From NCBI GenBank assembly GCA_963556195.1, contig OY744519.1, positions 102,840,500-102,904,499 of the forward strand: a stretch of 64,000 nt of DNA, read 5' to 3'. The notes beneath the pieces are model-generated. The model was not told the DNA's origin, searched no databases, and saw only the letters and a program-made list of their open reading frames with translations. The stretch's first letter is position 1, and each line of letters starts with the position of its first letter. The DNA is from Sepiola atlantica. Taxonomy: Eukaryota > Mollusca > Cephalopoda > Sepiida > Sepiolidae. This document shows, piece by piece, positions 38,501 to 50,500 of this stretch. The translations under genes and the position numbers were made by a program.

Positions 38501-41500
38501 CCGTATGAAAAAATTATTTTTTATAAAAACAATATTATATACTTATTCAGCGTTATATTCTTACTCACTGTACAAAAAAGTAGAAAAAATTATCCACTAG
38601 AACTTTAATTACAAGTCTTTTTCCATTCTGTGCATCATAACAGCGATTCGTTCACTAAGCCTCCATCTCCTTTCTTAAGATTTCGAATTATCTGCCCTTG
38701 AAATCTTCTTAAGAAAGAAGATGGAGGCTTAGTGAACAAATCGCTGTTATGATACGCAGAATGGAAAAAGACTTGTAATTAAAGTTCTAGTGCATAATTT
38801 TTTCTACTTTTTGTACAGTGAGTAAGAATATAACGCTGAATAAGTATATAATATTGTTTTTATAAAAAATAATTTTTTCATACGGCCGCTGAACAGCATA
38901 AGCACCCATTTTTCTTCTAATAGAGTGATATATTTATAAAACAAGTTTCCTAATCCGGTTAAAAATAGCAGTTTGTAGAAAATATTAATAAATTGGATGA
39001 ATTTACAAAGATATTTTATGATTCTATTTTGGGAAATATTTAAGACAATTTGATCAGTATATTCATTTATATACATGAGTTTTTTTTTTTGTTTTTTTTT
39101 TTTGTTTTTTTTTTTTGTTTTTTACTTGGTTCACTCCAAACAAGGCAAGTTGCCACTGTAAACTAAGGGAGTACTGAGCACATTTCATTGAAGTACTTGT
39201 AAAACAAGCACAAGGATGCAACATTGCGGTGATGGGACAGGGGCTTGAGCTTGGTGGATAGTGAGGGACCTATTAGATTAGATACTCTTTTTTGGACCTT
39301 GTCTAAGAGGGAGACTGGTGGATGATACACCAGCTCATAGAAAGATACCACCCTCCCTCCATCTTATTCTTAGATAAATGGTATCTTCATTCTCACCGGG
39401 TCATTTGCAAAGTGGCCGGTCTACAAATAATTGCTGCCAGCACATGGACCTGAAAATTTGAATACATTCGACAAGTTCAGCTAAGTTTTCTTTGCATGCT
39501 TTAAATATGACTGATATTTTTATTAATTTTAACTTATTCATTTATATGCATATGAGAGAGAGGGAGAGAGAGAGACTATGTTACGTTATCAAAGAATGCT
39601 TTCATTTTACTTGTTTTATGGATGCTACATTTTTTAAGAAAAGTTACAATTGTGAAATGCAAAATTGTGAGGTGCAGAATCCTTTTTGTAGCTATGATTT
39701 GTAAACAAATTTTTGCAAAAATGTTTATTTTTGTAAATGATTTTATTATTGTAATAAAAATTCTGTAAAACATTCTTTTCACTAGGTAGGTTTTTTTTTT
39801 GCACAATGTAAATAAGTTCCTTTGGAGAAGGGGGTGTGTGTACCTGTCGATTGCGGGCATTGATGGCTTTCCGGGTCCGCTTCAGCTTTTGGATTGCTGG
39901 CTCCACTTCTTTCATAGCCATTTCAATTTTCATCCGAGAAGCCAAATTTTCATCCACCTGACTCGTTGGCTGTACCTGCTGAGAATCGAGACCTAACATT
40001 GGATCCACTAGAAAAGAAAAAAAGTCTTTTAGAATAATATTAGACAAACTGATCCATCATACTGAAATTCTGATCATTATTTGGGAAACAAATAGAACTG
40101 GTTTGTCAGAATATTGTTATGTATCAGGTTGGAAAGAAAGTAATGTCGTTTTTGTTCAATACATTTATTTCATCTGAAACATTCACATTAGGGCATTTTT
40201 AATCTTAATAATTTCCCTCATTTTATATGATTTCTGTCCAATAATCAACTAGCTTCTTGATGCCTTCTCCCAAAAAATTTCTGATTTTTTAGAGAAAAAG
40301 AAATGTCATTTTTGAGTTGGTTGTCATTTTAATAAATGTTATTGTTTAAGTGATGCTGCAACGACCGGAAAAGATGATAGTCGGATGGAGCAATGTCAGG
40401 TGAATAAGGCAGATGAGGCAAAACTTCCCAATTGAAACTTATAACCTTTTCCTGAGTGAGTTTTGCTGTGTGAGGTCTCATATTATCATGCTGAAGACCT
40501 ACACCCTTCCTATTGAGTAATGCTGGTCATTTTTTTGATAGAGCAATTCTTAGATCATCCAGCTGCGAACAATATTTTACTTCTGTGATTGCTTGATTAA
40601 GCTCTAGTAACTCATAATGAATCAGTCCTCTCATGTCCCACCATAAAGAGAAAATAACCTGCTATGGGTGTAGTCTTTGTTTTGGACAGACAGTGGACTT
40701 TGGTTTCGGTCTAACCATTGTTTTTTTGTGTTGGGTATTCTTGTAAAGAACCCATTTTTTATCTGCAGTCATAATTCTTTGCAAAAATGGTTCTCGATGA
40801 TTCCTGGAAAGCAAAGATGTGTAAACAGTCAATCTTTGATTTCGTTGAGCATCGGTCAAATTGTGGGGAACCCAGAGACCAAGTTTTTAAACTTTTTCTA
40901 ACTCATGAAATAATTGTGGTATGGGTTGTATTGAATTGTTGAAGTTATTCTCTTGCTGGTTAACTTTGGATTGGCCTTCCACAGCATCTTTAATGGCATC
41001 TTCATCAATTGATTCTGGCCTTCCCGAACATCGCCGATCTGACAGGTTAATGTTTCAAGAAGAAAATTTTGCAAACCACCATTGACATTTTCGATCATTC
41101 AGAACATTTATCCCATAGACAGTTCCAATATTCTTTGTAGCTTCTGCAGCTGAGTTTCCTTTTTTGAATTCATAGAGCATGCAATGTCTTAGATGCTCTT
41201 CAGTAATATTCATTTTTTGACGGCTTAGACCGTTAAACTTAATATTTTCCAACTAATTACTATATCTGAAAGGCAAAGCAAGATATTAAGACACCAATTC
41301 ACCAAAAAATCTAGAACTGTGTACAATTTAGGAGGCTGTAAAGTGATGAAGTAAAAAATACGACATTACTTTCTTTCCAACCTGATACATTGTTCAGCTT
41401 CATACTATTGTCCTCACCATTAATTTTTATATCTACATTTTTTTTTACTATGTTTCAACGGATGTGCTCTCATCTTCTTCACATATTCAATGTTGTTTAA

Positions 41501-44500
41501 TATTTGTGTATTGTGTAGATTGCACACTTAAATCAGAAGAACAGTTATTTTTATATTAAGTTTTAAATTCATGAACATCCACGAATAATGTGGCAAGCAA
41601 TCCTATGAACATAGGTGTTCATGAATTTAAAAAATTAACACAAAAATTAACAGTTCATAAGATTTAAGTATGTAGAAAACAGCAAATAAATAACAGCAGT
41701 TATATTTGAATACAGGAATAAAAACATCACCATATATTAACAAAACACCTAAAGATGACCAGTGAACACATCAATCAATAATAGTCAAAGAAATAAATAG
41801 AAATTCTTCAAACAACAGTACAAAGAAAAACAATGGAAATATAGATGTTTGATAGATTTTGATTTGAAGCATTTCTATTTAACTAAAAAAATATTTAACT
41901 GAAGAGTAAACTATTATATACGCAAACAATATAAGGGATGTTTACAAGAATGCAGATTGATGAGAGATCATGTTAAATTGCATGTTAGTATTATGTGAAT
42001 AGATGAGATTTTTACGACTTATTTTTGAAGTGAATAAATGTTAGAATCAGCTGACCTGGTGTAGGAGGAAGCATAGCTGGACGAGTCAAGGTAGGAGACT
42101 GCAATCCAGCTGAAGAAGGTGATGGCGTGAAAGGTTGGTGAGTGGGGCTGGGAAATGGAGATGGGGTTCGAGGACTCATTTGTTGATTTGGAGTCCTCTG
42201 TCCGAATGGGGGGAAATTCTGTAGAGGTTGTGCAGTAGGATCACGGGGAGACAGTGCCGCAGGATTAGGTAACATACCACTTGGAGTTGCTGGCCAAGAT
42301 TGCTCTCTTGGGTGCATCAACCTGAAGAATTAAAATACATTTTTTCAAGGAAATCAAAATAATAGTGATAAGTACAATCTAGAAAGAGTAAACAGATTAT
42401 TTTCTGCATAATTAAATTTTTCAATACATAATAATTCAAAGTGGATGTATATAAGGTCACTAAAAACTTGAATTGTAGGTTGATTTTTTTTTTTGTATTT
42501 TTAATTTTAATAATCTGAGCATAAAGTAATCTAAAGATTTTTTTAAAATTAGATTTTAGTGGGGGCTGAAGAAAAATATCAACTCCAGCAGGATCATTCT
42601 ATGTTAAGCTTAGATAGTTAACTACCCCCTCCCACATACACCTAAAAATTGAGAAAGTTCTATAATCCGATAGTAAAAAAATGGAACAAAAAATTTAGAG
42701 GAGAGGGGGGAGAGGGCCATATATATTCATCCAATTGAAAAATAAATATTTGCCACAAGTTCAAAACTTATAGATCAGCAAGTATGAAGACAAATACAAA
42801 AATAAATAAATATTTAAAAACTAAAACATACCTCGGTGATAGATCAGGTCGTTGTCCAATTCCACTGATGTTTTGGCCAGCATTAAAAGCTAGAAAAATG
42901 TAAAAAAAACATTGATTATATAACAAAAAAAAACATTTGAAGTTTTGATATTTCAAAGTATTCTTAAGAAAATAATCGTAATCTCAGTGGAATGGGTTAC
43001 TAATATAATCACCCTATTTACTGTCATATGTTATATCACAATTTTATAAATGAAGATCGACTCCACCAATTATGACAATCTTAGTATCAAGAGGAAGCTT
43101 AGTGATAGTACTACAGTTCCTTATGTTGTCGAATGCCGACAGGTGCAGAGAACGATCTAAGAGAATTGCCAGTTTCCAGTCAGACATTTTTTGGATTACC
43201 GCAAATTGCTTGCAAAAGCAAAGGCCACTGCCACCACTAGCCTGCCCTATCCCCACCAGAATGGGCAATGTCATTAAGTAATTCTAAACAGTTTTTATTA
43301 GTTGCTGCTTTCAATTGGTCAAATTCAAAGCAGTACTTGACAAACCAATCATTTGTTTCTTCAGAAACAACTCATTGTATAAATCTTTTAATCACACCAA
43401 ATATATTACAATACAAATAAAAATTAAACTTCTCAATGTAATACTCAATTTTTTTTACTGAATGAAATAGTCTCTTATGTTTGAAATATTATACACATCA
43501 TTAATTCAAATTTTTTTTAAATGTTGAAAACTATAGAAAATATGAAAATTACCTTGACGTAGGGCAAATACTTCTTCCGGTTTTCGAGGACCCAATAAAG
43601 CTTGCTTTTCTGCTTGTCGCTTCTGTTCTTTTTTCTCCTGTGCAACAAAAATAAGTTTAATACAGAAAATGATAAATGAAGAAATATTATGAAAATTAAT
43701 TTTATATTGAAATTATTTTTAATTATTTTTTTTTTTTACTTAATAACTAAAATCTGTACAAGTCATATTAGGAAATGGCATAAATTTGATTGGCCATAAT
43801 ACTAGAATCAAATCTAAAGAACTGTATACATCAGATGACAATTGTCTATTTTGTTCTTTTGCGGATGTCCCAAACTCTGAAGTGGGCAACATCAGGCAAC
43901 TTTTCATGCCTGCTCTCCATGCAGTTCCTGACAGATCTAAACTAGTTATGGAGTTGAAGCAAGAGGTGGTACGCTGTACATGGCCAAACCGCCAAGTGCG
44001 AAGGCATTTGTAATCTCACCAATATCAAGTTTCTGATGAAGCATGATTAATCAGATACTTTCTTTTAGTTTTCAGCCGCACATCCACCTGATCATGTCAC
44101 GATCATTACGCCAAAGCCGTTGAAGATCAGAAATGTATATTATAGACAGTTGTGTCCTCTGATGCATACAGAGTTCTTTAAAAAATCTTAGACTATATTT
44201 TTATGTGCATTGAAAATTTAAGAAATAAATGTGTTGGTGTAATCGATTTGTAGAAAAATTACTTACCTCTTCCAATAAATCTTGTATCAAAAGTGGTTGT
44301 TCTTGAGGGGTTCTGGGATGACCAATAGGTCTCGGTCCTTGATTTTGAAGAGAATAACTACTAGCCATCACTGGCATATGAGTTCCAGTCTGCTGTTGTA
44401 GGTGTGGTTTTGTAACTAATGATGGATGGTTGGGTGGAAATGGCGTGGGTGATCTGTGCATACCAGCTGCAGGTGAAACTGTGGTTGTGTTAGCTATTGC

Positions 44501-47500
44501 ATTAGGGTCAAGTGTCTGGGATAAGGCAGTACGAATCCCTCCAATCTGCTGGCCTTCAGACTGAAAATATAACCCTTGTTGACCACCTTGACTTGTGTAA
44601 ATTCCAGAAGTATTTGGAGCTGATGTTGAATAAAAGGTACGTGAAACCATAGTGGGTTCAAATGGTGGATCACCTCCCTGGGCTGCTAGTGGAGATGCTT
44701 GACTGACTGGAGTATTAAACGGGGGCCATGAAACCTTCCCTGTGGCAGTCTGCGAAACTAAAGTATTTTGTGCATGAGTAAATGCTGTAGATGAGACTGG
44801 TGAAAGGCCTGCAGCTGATGATGCAACAGCAACTGAGTCTGACCCCGGATGCTTTATGAAATGTTGATTATTTGCTGATTGTCCATATAATATGCTATTT
44901 GGTGTTGTTGTAAGAACGCCACCACGGGGAGGCACATGTGTCTGCGGTTGCCCATAAGTTGTTCCTTGGATGTACTGATTCAGAGCTGGAACTGTTCCAC
45001 GCCCAAACTGGTTAAAGTTCATCACTGGACTCGTTTGGCCAGGGCTATGTACTAAGGTTTGTGCCGCTTGGGAATTAGGATTAAATGCAATCACTCTATC
45101 AACTCCTGTAGGGAATGGAGACTGCGTCCGACTGGGCGGAGCACTTGGAGGAGTGTGTCCAGCTGAAGATGACACAGAACCACTAGCATTAGCAGAGGGC
45201 AAAGAGTGTGGATAACCAGGTGCAGATGGACTGAATGGGGATTGAACAGTAGACACAGACATTGGTGAATGGCGTGTAAGCTGAGCAGCAGCTTGAGGCC
45301 CAGTGACTTGTCCAAAGGGAGACTGGGCTGTAGGCGTTCTAGGAGAAGACAATCCCGATCTGGGGAGATTGTCCTTTGGTGATGGTAACATTGACGACAT
45401 TTGACCAGGTTTACTAGATGGTGGTCTAGACCGGTCCATCATCATTGATGCGAGAGATGGATCTATCGGGCTATTTGACATATTTCCAGCCTGCAGACTA
45501 GATTGAATTTTAGGGGACGATGCAGATAAGTTACTGAGAGAAGAACTAGGGGAAATATCTTTGTGCATTTCTCTATATACTGCCTGTGAACTACAGGGGT
45601 GCTGAAGGTCTGGCTCTGTTTTCATTTGGGCACTAACAAATGAATGACCTGGCTGTGACACAAAACCATGAGGAACCACAGATTTACTTCCATCCGGATT
45701 GATATGATCAGGAGAACTTTGCAAAAGAGCTGCAATGTGTCGGCTGTTTTGAATTGTTGAAGATTTTTCAACATGTCCTTCTTTAATGCTAGCACTTTTA
45801 ACATCAAGATTTTGGTTTCTTGGGGGAGTCGGGGGAGGTTCTTCTTTCCTCATTTGACTGAACTCAAGAAACTTGGCTTGGAAATCAGATTGCGATTTGC
45901 CTTCATTCGACTTGACAGATGTTGAGGAAAGTTTGGAATCTGATGTTCCCGCTGTCATCATTGAGTCTTCAGAGGTTTCTTCTATTTTCACATTTTCAGC
46001 AGCAGAACTGTCATCATTCGTACCAAGAGCATGATCATCTTCATTTTCTTCTTGACGATCTTCTTCTTTAGTATCAGCATTACAGTCAGTTTCATCCAAT
46101 ACTAAGTCATCTAAGAAGTCAGTTGGCAGTTCTTTGTTTAACTCTGGATCAGCATATTGTAAGATATCAAATGTTCCATCTTCATCTATTAAGAAAAAAA
46201 AAAAGGTGTAAAAATTACTAAAATTAAAAGTTTTCAGTTGAAATTACAGCAGTGAAAAATTTTAAATCTAAAAAAGTAATTGTTATATTTAATTAAAAGT
46301 AGGTTCATTTTAGTTAATTTATCATATCTTCTTTCAAACATTTATCAGAGGAGCATTGTTAGATACTAAATGCAATTTGAACATTTAAAAATGTTACATC
46401 CATCAACATTAACTCCATATGGATGCAAAATTTCTTGATGCATGTTTCATCCTTTCTTCGACATCCTCAAAATGTATGAAGACACCACATGCAGACAAAC
46501 TGGTGGGTCGGTGGCTAGCTACTGCCAAGTTTAACAATGTTTTGTTTACATACACATGAAGACAGAAAATAGGTAAGTATTAATATATAGATCAGCGTTT
46601 CTCAACTGTATTCTGATGGTGATCCCCTTTAATCCAGTGTTTGACCTCTTCAGGTCAATTTTAGTTCTTATCCCAACCTCAAACCGCCAGTCTTGCAACT
46701 TAATACATCTATGGAAATAATTTGAATAGTATTATGGTATGAAAATACTAACTAGTTGTAAATTAAATAATATTTGAATAAATATTTTATTTTTAATAAA
46801 CTCATATTTACGTAATATATCCAATGGAAGGTTTTATTATCAAACAGGTGGATTACAATTAAATGTGACAATTACAGAAAATTAACAATTACAAAAATCA
46901 ATGAAAAATTTAAAGACAAATTGGAGAAAAAATATCTTTATTTAAAGAAAGTTTCAATTTTTTTTTTACATTCAAAATCAAAAACATCCATTTTGCAATA
47001 GATCTGATGAAAAAAACTACAATAACAAAATGGGTTATTAGATTAATTTAGTATTTAACTTAATAAATTTCATGTTTTAATTTTAAATAATAATTAATTA
47101 TATAATACTTGAAAAGTATAATTTATACATCATAAAATTTGTTACCCCTCCCCCTCTTCGTACAGTCTCTGAAGATGTTTCATGGGCCCCCATAGAGAAA
47201 CCTTGGTATAGATAATCAGAATTGCATCTAATTTTACAAAATAGATTCTAAGGGAATTTAGAAGACAACAAAAAATGAGAAAAACTCTTACTTAATAAAT
47301 CATTTATTTCATCCTTGTTGTCATCGTCAGATAAGTCTTTTGCCTCTTTTGGAATCTCTTGAGATGCAGAAAGAGCATGTTGCTGATTCTGTTGTTGTTG
47401 CTGCTGCTGCTGTTGCAGCTGTTGCTGCAGTTGCTGATTTTGTTGCTGTTGTAGTTGCTGTTGCAGCTGTTGTTGCTGTTGATGTTGCAACTGTTGTTGC

Positions 47501-50500
47501 AACTGATGTTGCTGCTGGATTTGAAGTCTCCTTTGCTGCAGCAACGCTTCTGATGCTTGTTCTTCTTGACCATCTAACTGGCCAGAAACCTGCTGTTGAT
47601 ATTCAGGCAATTGGCGGCTAAACATTTCTCCCGTCGACAGTTGGCTTTGCTTGGATAGAGTTTCTTTAGCAGCTTCGGCCTCGGCCTGTTTCATAGTAGC
47701 TGTGCTGGGAAGGCCAAATTGAGAAAAGCTAGGAACTTGACGTGTGGCTAATGCAAGCGCCTGAGTTTGGTGGTGCTGTCCAGGATTCTGCGGTGACAGC
47801 TGACTTGCCATGGTAGATTCCTCACCAGACAATTGCTGCTGCTGTTCTGGGTGCAGAAAGTCGTAAGGACTGGAAGGGTTACTCTTTGATAAGGATGATG
47901 GTGATGACAGATTAGATGGTGAACCTTGACCAGGAGTACGAGCTCGAGCTAACATCTGTAGCAACTGTGCCCGATGTAAATCATCATTTAGCTCCTATAA
48001 GAAAAAGAAAATTAATTTGAGGAGAACACTTTTCAACAAAAACATTCTTTTTTTCTTAAATTCTGATATGAAACATTGTATATGGCTTAAATCAATATTC
48101 TCATGGTTTCCACCTAAAATCTCTTCAGAGCCAACATTTTCTCAGAAGAGATCATTAGATCAAAGCAATACCAATGTATACCATATTTTTATAAGTGCTC
48201 TACTTTTCATAGTATTGAACACTTTTGGATTCAATATATAGTATTCCTCACAATTAACCAAATGTTATATATAAAAGGGAAGAAAAATATTGCTAACCTT
48301 GTTTCCTTCAAGAAAAGGTGCTCGCACACCAGGTATTTGTCCCTGAACGTAGCCAATACTTCCAGGAGCTCGAGGTGTCAGTTGTGGACTATGAGGTGAA
48401 TGCGCCTGGAGAATATTGCGGTGTGCTCCAGGACCAAAAGTCTCTCCTTCTATAGAGTATAAAACAAATAAATCTTCTACAACTACTGATAAATTGAATA
48501 AAAACAACTTATTTAAATAATTTTCTATAAATTCATAGATGAATTATGATTATTGAACATATTTTTTTAGAGATGAATCCATACTCGATATCGCTAAACT
48601 TGCCGATTGAATAGTTGCGACTTAAGAGATTTCCATTTGTGGTTTTACTATAATTATTTCTTTTAACCGTGATACATGAAGAAAGAAATAATGTCCGCCT
48701 TCAGTTAAGAAAAAAGATAGTAACAATGTTTTTGTGTGAGTAATTTATCTATCATCTCATCTAGGGCAAACAGTTTGTTATATCTCATCAAATCTCACTT
48801 TTCTGTGGTATTTTTTAATATTAAAAAGAAAGGAATACAAAAAAAAACAAGAAAAAAAAAAGGAATGAGGGGGTACAGGAAATGAAAAACTAACTGAACA
48901 TTTTTATTCTATCATCAAATTGGGAGTGTTTTTATCTGAAGACATTAAAGGAAAAGTGTGACGATATTGATCAAGCCTAAGAGGGTTAAAACTAAAATAC
49001 TCTGCTTGTAAAATCAGGAAGTGAAAAAAAATCTTAGAAATATTTGCACTAAGCAAACATTGGATAAGGGGGAAAAAAAAAAGCTATTTTTCTTGTCTCA
49101 TACTTTGATAAAACAGGAAACACAAGTGTTTGGAGATATGAGAAATTACATAATTCAAAGGTGTTTGTTTGTATCAAGAGTCCGAGTGACCAGATGGCCC
49201 GGCTGGAGAATTAGATAACAAGGCATCTGGATCTTGTAAACTAAATACAATGCAGATATTCATTGCTGAAAATTGTAATGAGTAAACATTAAAGATTAAT
49301 TAGCTGCTAAAAAGATTTCTTCATAATCGAGAATTGCAAACGTTGCAAGAAATTATGGCGAGTTAATGTGTTTCTGAAATGCATTAATTTAATATGAAGA
49401 TAAGCTTCAAGGGGAGGAGGAACCTGCCTCCATTGAGGTAACAGTGAGAGATAGAAATAGAGATGGAAGAAGGAATTAGGGGGTGGACGGGAACCCCGTT
49501 GAGCACTCAGGAAGGTGGTTCCCCGTAGATTGAAAATTGCAAACGTTGCAATAAATCATAGAGTTAATGCATTTTTGAAATTTTTTCGGAGACAGACCCC
49601 AGTCTTAGGGTGAAAATCACTAGACCCAAATACTCCACCAGAACTTATCAATTGTCAGTCCGAAAATACATAAGTTAGAAGTGTTTAACCAACATAGCCC
49701 TGTATACAAACATGCTTTTTTCTAAAAAACACGACCGTCTAATTTATTTATTTTTTTTTTTTTGTGGTTTCACTTGAAATGACCTTTTGCTCCTCAGTGG
49801 TACCAACTTTGCTGACAAACACCGGACAATTGCCCTCTTCATCTTCAATCACAACGTGCAAGAGCGGTAGTTGACGGACTAAGACCTTTTAACATCTTAC
49901 AGTCTTTATCAGTACAGCAACCCTCCCTGAGCAAGGACCCAGTGACGTCACTGGAGGACAAGGGTACAAAAGATTGCAATGTCTTTCATACCGTTAGACC
50001 ACACTCACATCCATCAGAATGTAATAATTTCAAGCATCTTGTTGGAGAAAAAAAAATCAAGTCTTTATTACATTTACAGATTTTAAAATGCTAAAAATAA
50101 AAATGTAAAAACCTCTTCCAAATTGGTTAGGGTGCGGCATGCGAACAGCTTGGTGTTGTGACCAACGTCTAGCATGAGCACTTCCATCCATCTGATATAC
50201 TGGAGTGGCTGCTCCTTCTCCAGGATCACTAAATGGTGAAGGGGGCATCTGAGGAGAGCCTTTAAAAACAAAAACATTTTAACTTTTTTAATAAAGCTAT
50301 TTCATAAAGCTATTTAATAAGTATTGTTAAACTTCAAGACAATTTAAATCTAAATACAATTGTCAATTAAAAATAATCGAAACATTTTACTTAATCTTTA
50401 ATAAGTTATTCTGAATAAAAAAAAAAGCATGTGAATGGGTTATCATTTCATTCTTCCCTTTATATACATTTTAGTTTTCACTGAATAAGAATTTTTTTTT

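Larger units (their letters stand above)
38160..39843 (-). other. Intron between the two coiled-coil exons, 1.7 kb
   Basis: Holds the hairpin at 38480-38906, the T13G repeat at 39077-39122, a LINE tail at 39150-39420 and an AG tract at 39554-39576. The remainder is AT-rich. Confidence 0.7.
40124..41385 (-). mobile_element. Mariner-type DNA transposon, complete ends, dead transposase
   Basis: A 25-bp terminal sequence beginning TCAGGTTGGAAAGAAAGTAA is perfectly inverted at the two ends, and each end abuts a TA dinucleotide, the mariner target duplication. The 1,262-bp length is typical. Minus-strand translation gives the N-terminal helix-turn-helix (EEHLRHCMLYEFKKGNSAAE, CQWWFAKFSS), then TDAQRNQRL, TADKKWVLYKN (first Asp), LQHDNMRPHTA (second Asp) and YSPDIAPSDYHLF (third Asp), a DD34D arrangement of the SETMAR/Hsmar-like type. 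Several stops and frameshifts split the frame, for example a TAG just after KQRLHP, so it cannot move by itself. Confidence 0.95.
40008..42055 (-). other. Intron, 2.0 kb, largely mariner
   Basis: Contains the complete mariner element at 40124-41385 and an inverted repeat at about 41490-41715. The remaining sequence (41716-42055) is AT-rich and unassigned. Confidence 0.75.

Noticed and set aside
38390..39076. Open frames on both strands around 38.4-39.1 kb
   Set aside because: They are mirror images created by the 427-bp hairpin arms.
43044..43281. Overlapping open frames of about 70 codons near 43.1 kb
   Set aside because: Open on both strands with no family resemblance and no phase-compatible splice sites.
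47304..47573. Minus-strand frame rich in Asn and Ser over the same region
   Set aside because: It is a shifted frame of the glutamine tract, without splice-phase support, while the Gln frame matches KMT2C/D on both sides.
47340..47621. Open frame on the plus strand rich in Val and Ala
   Set aside because: It is the antisense of the CAG/CAA glutamine tract of the KMT2 exon; the composition is a direct by-product.
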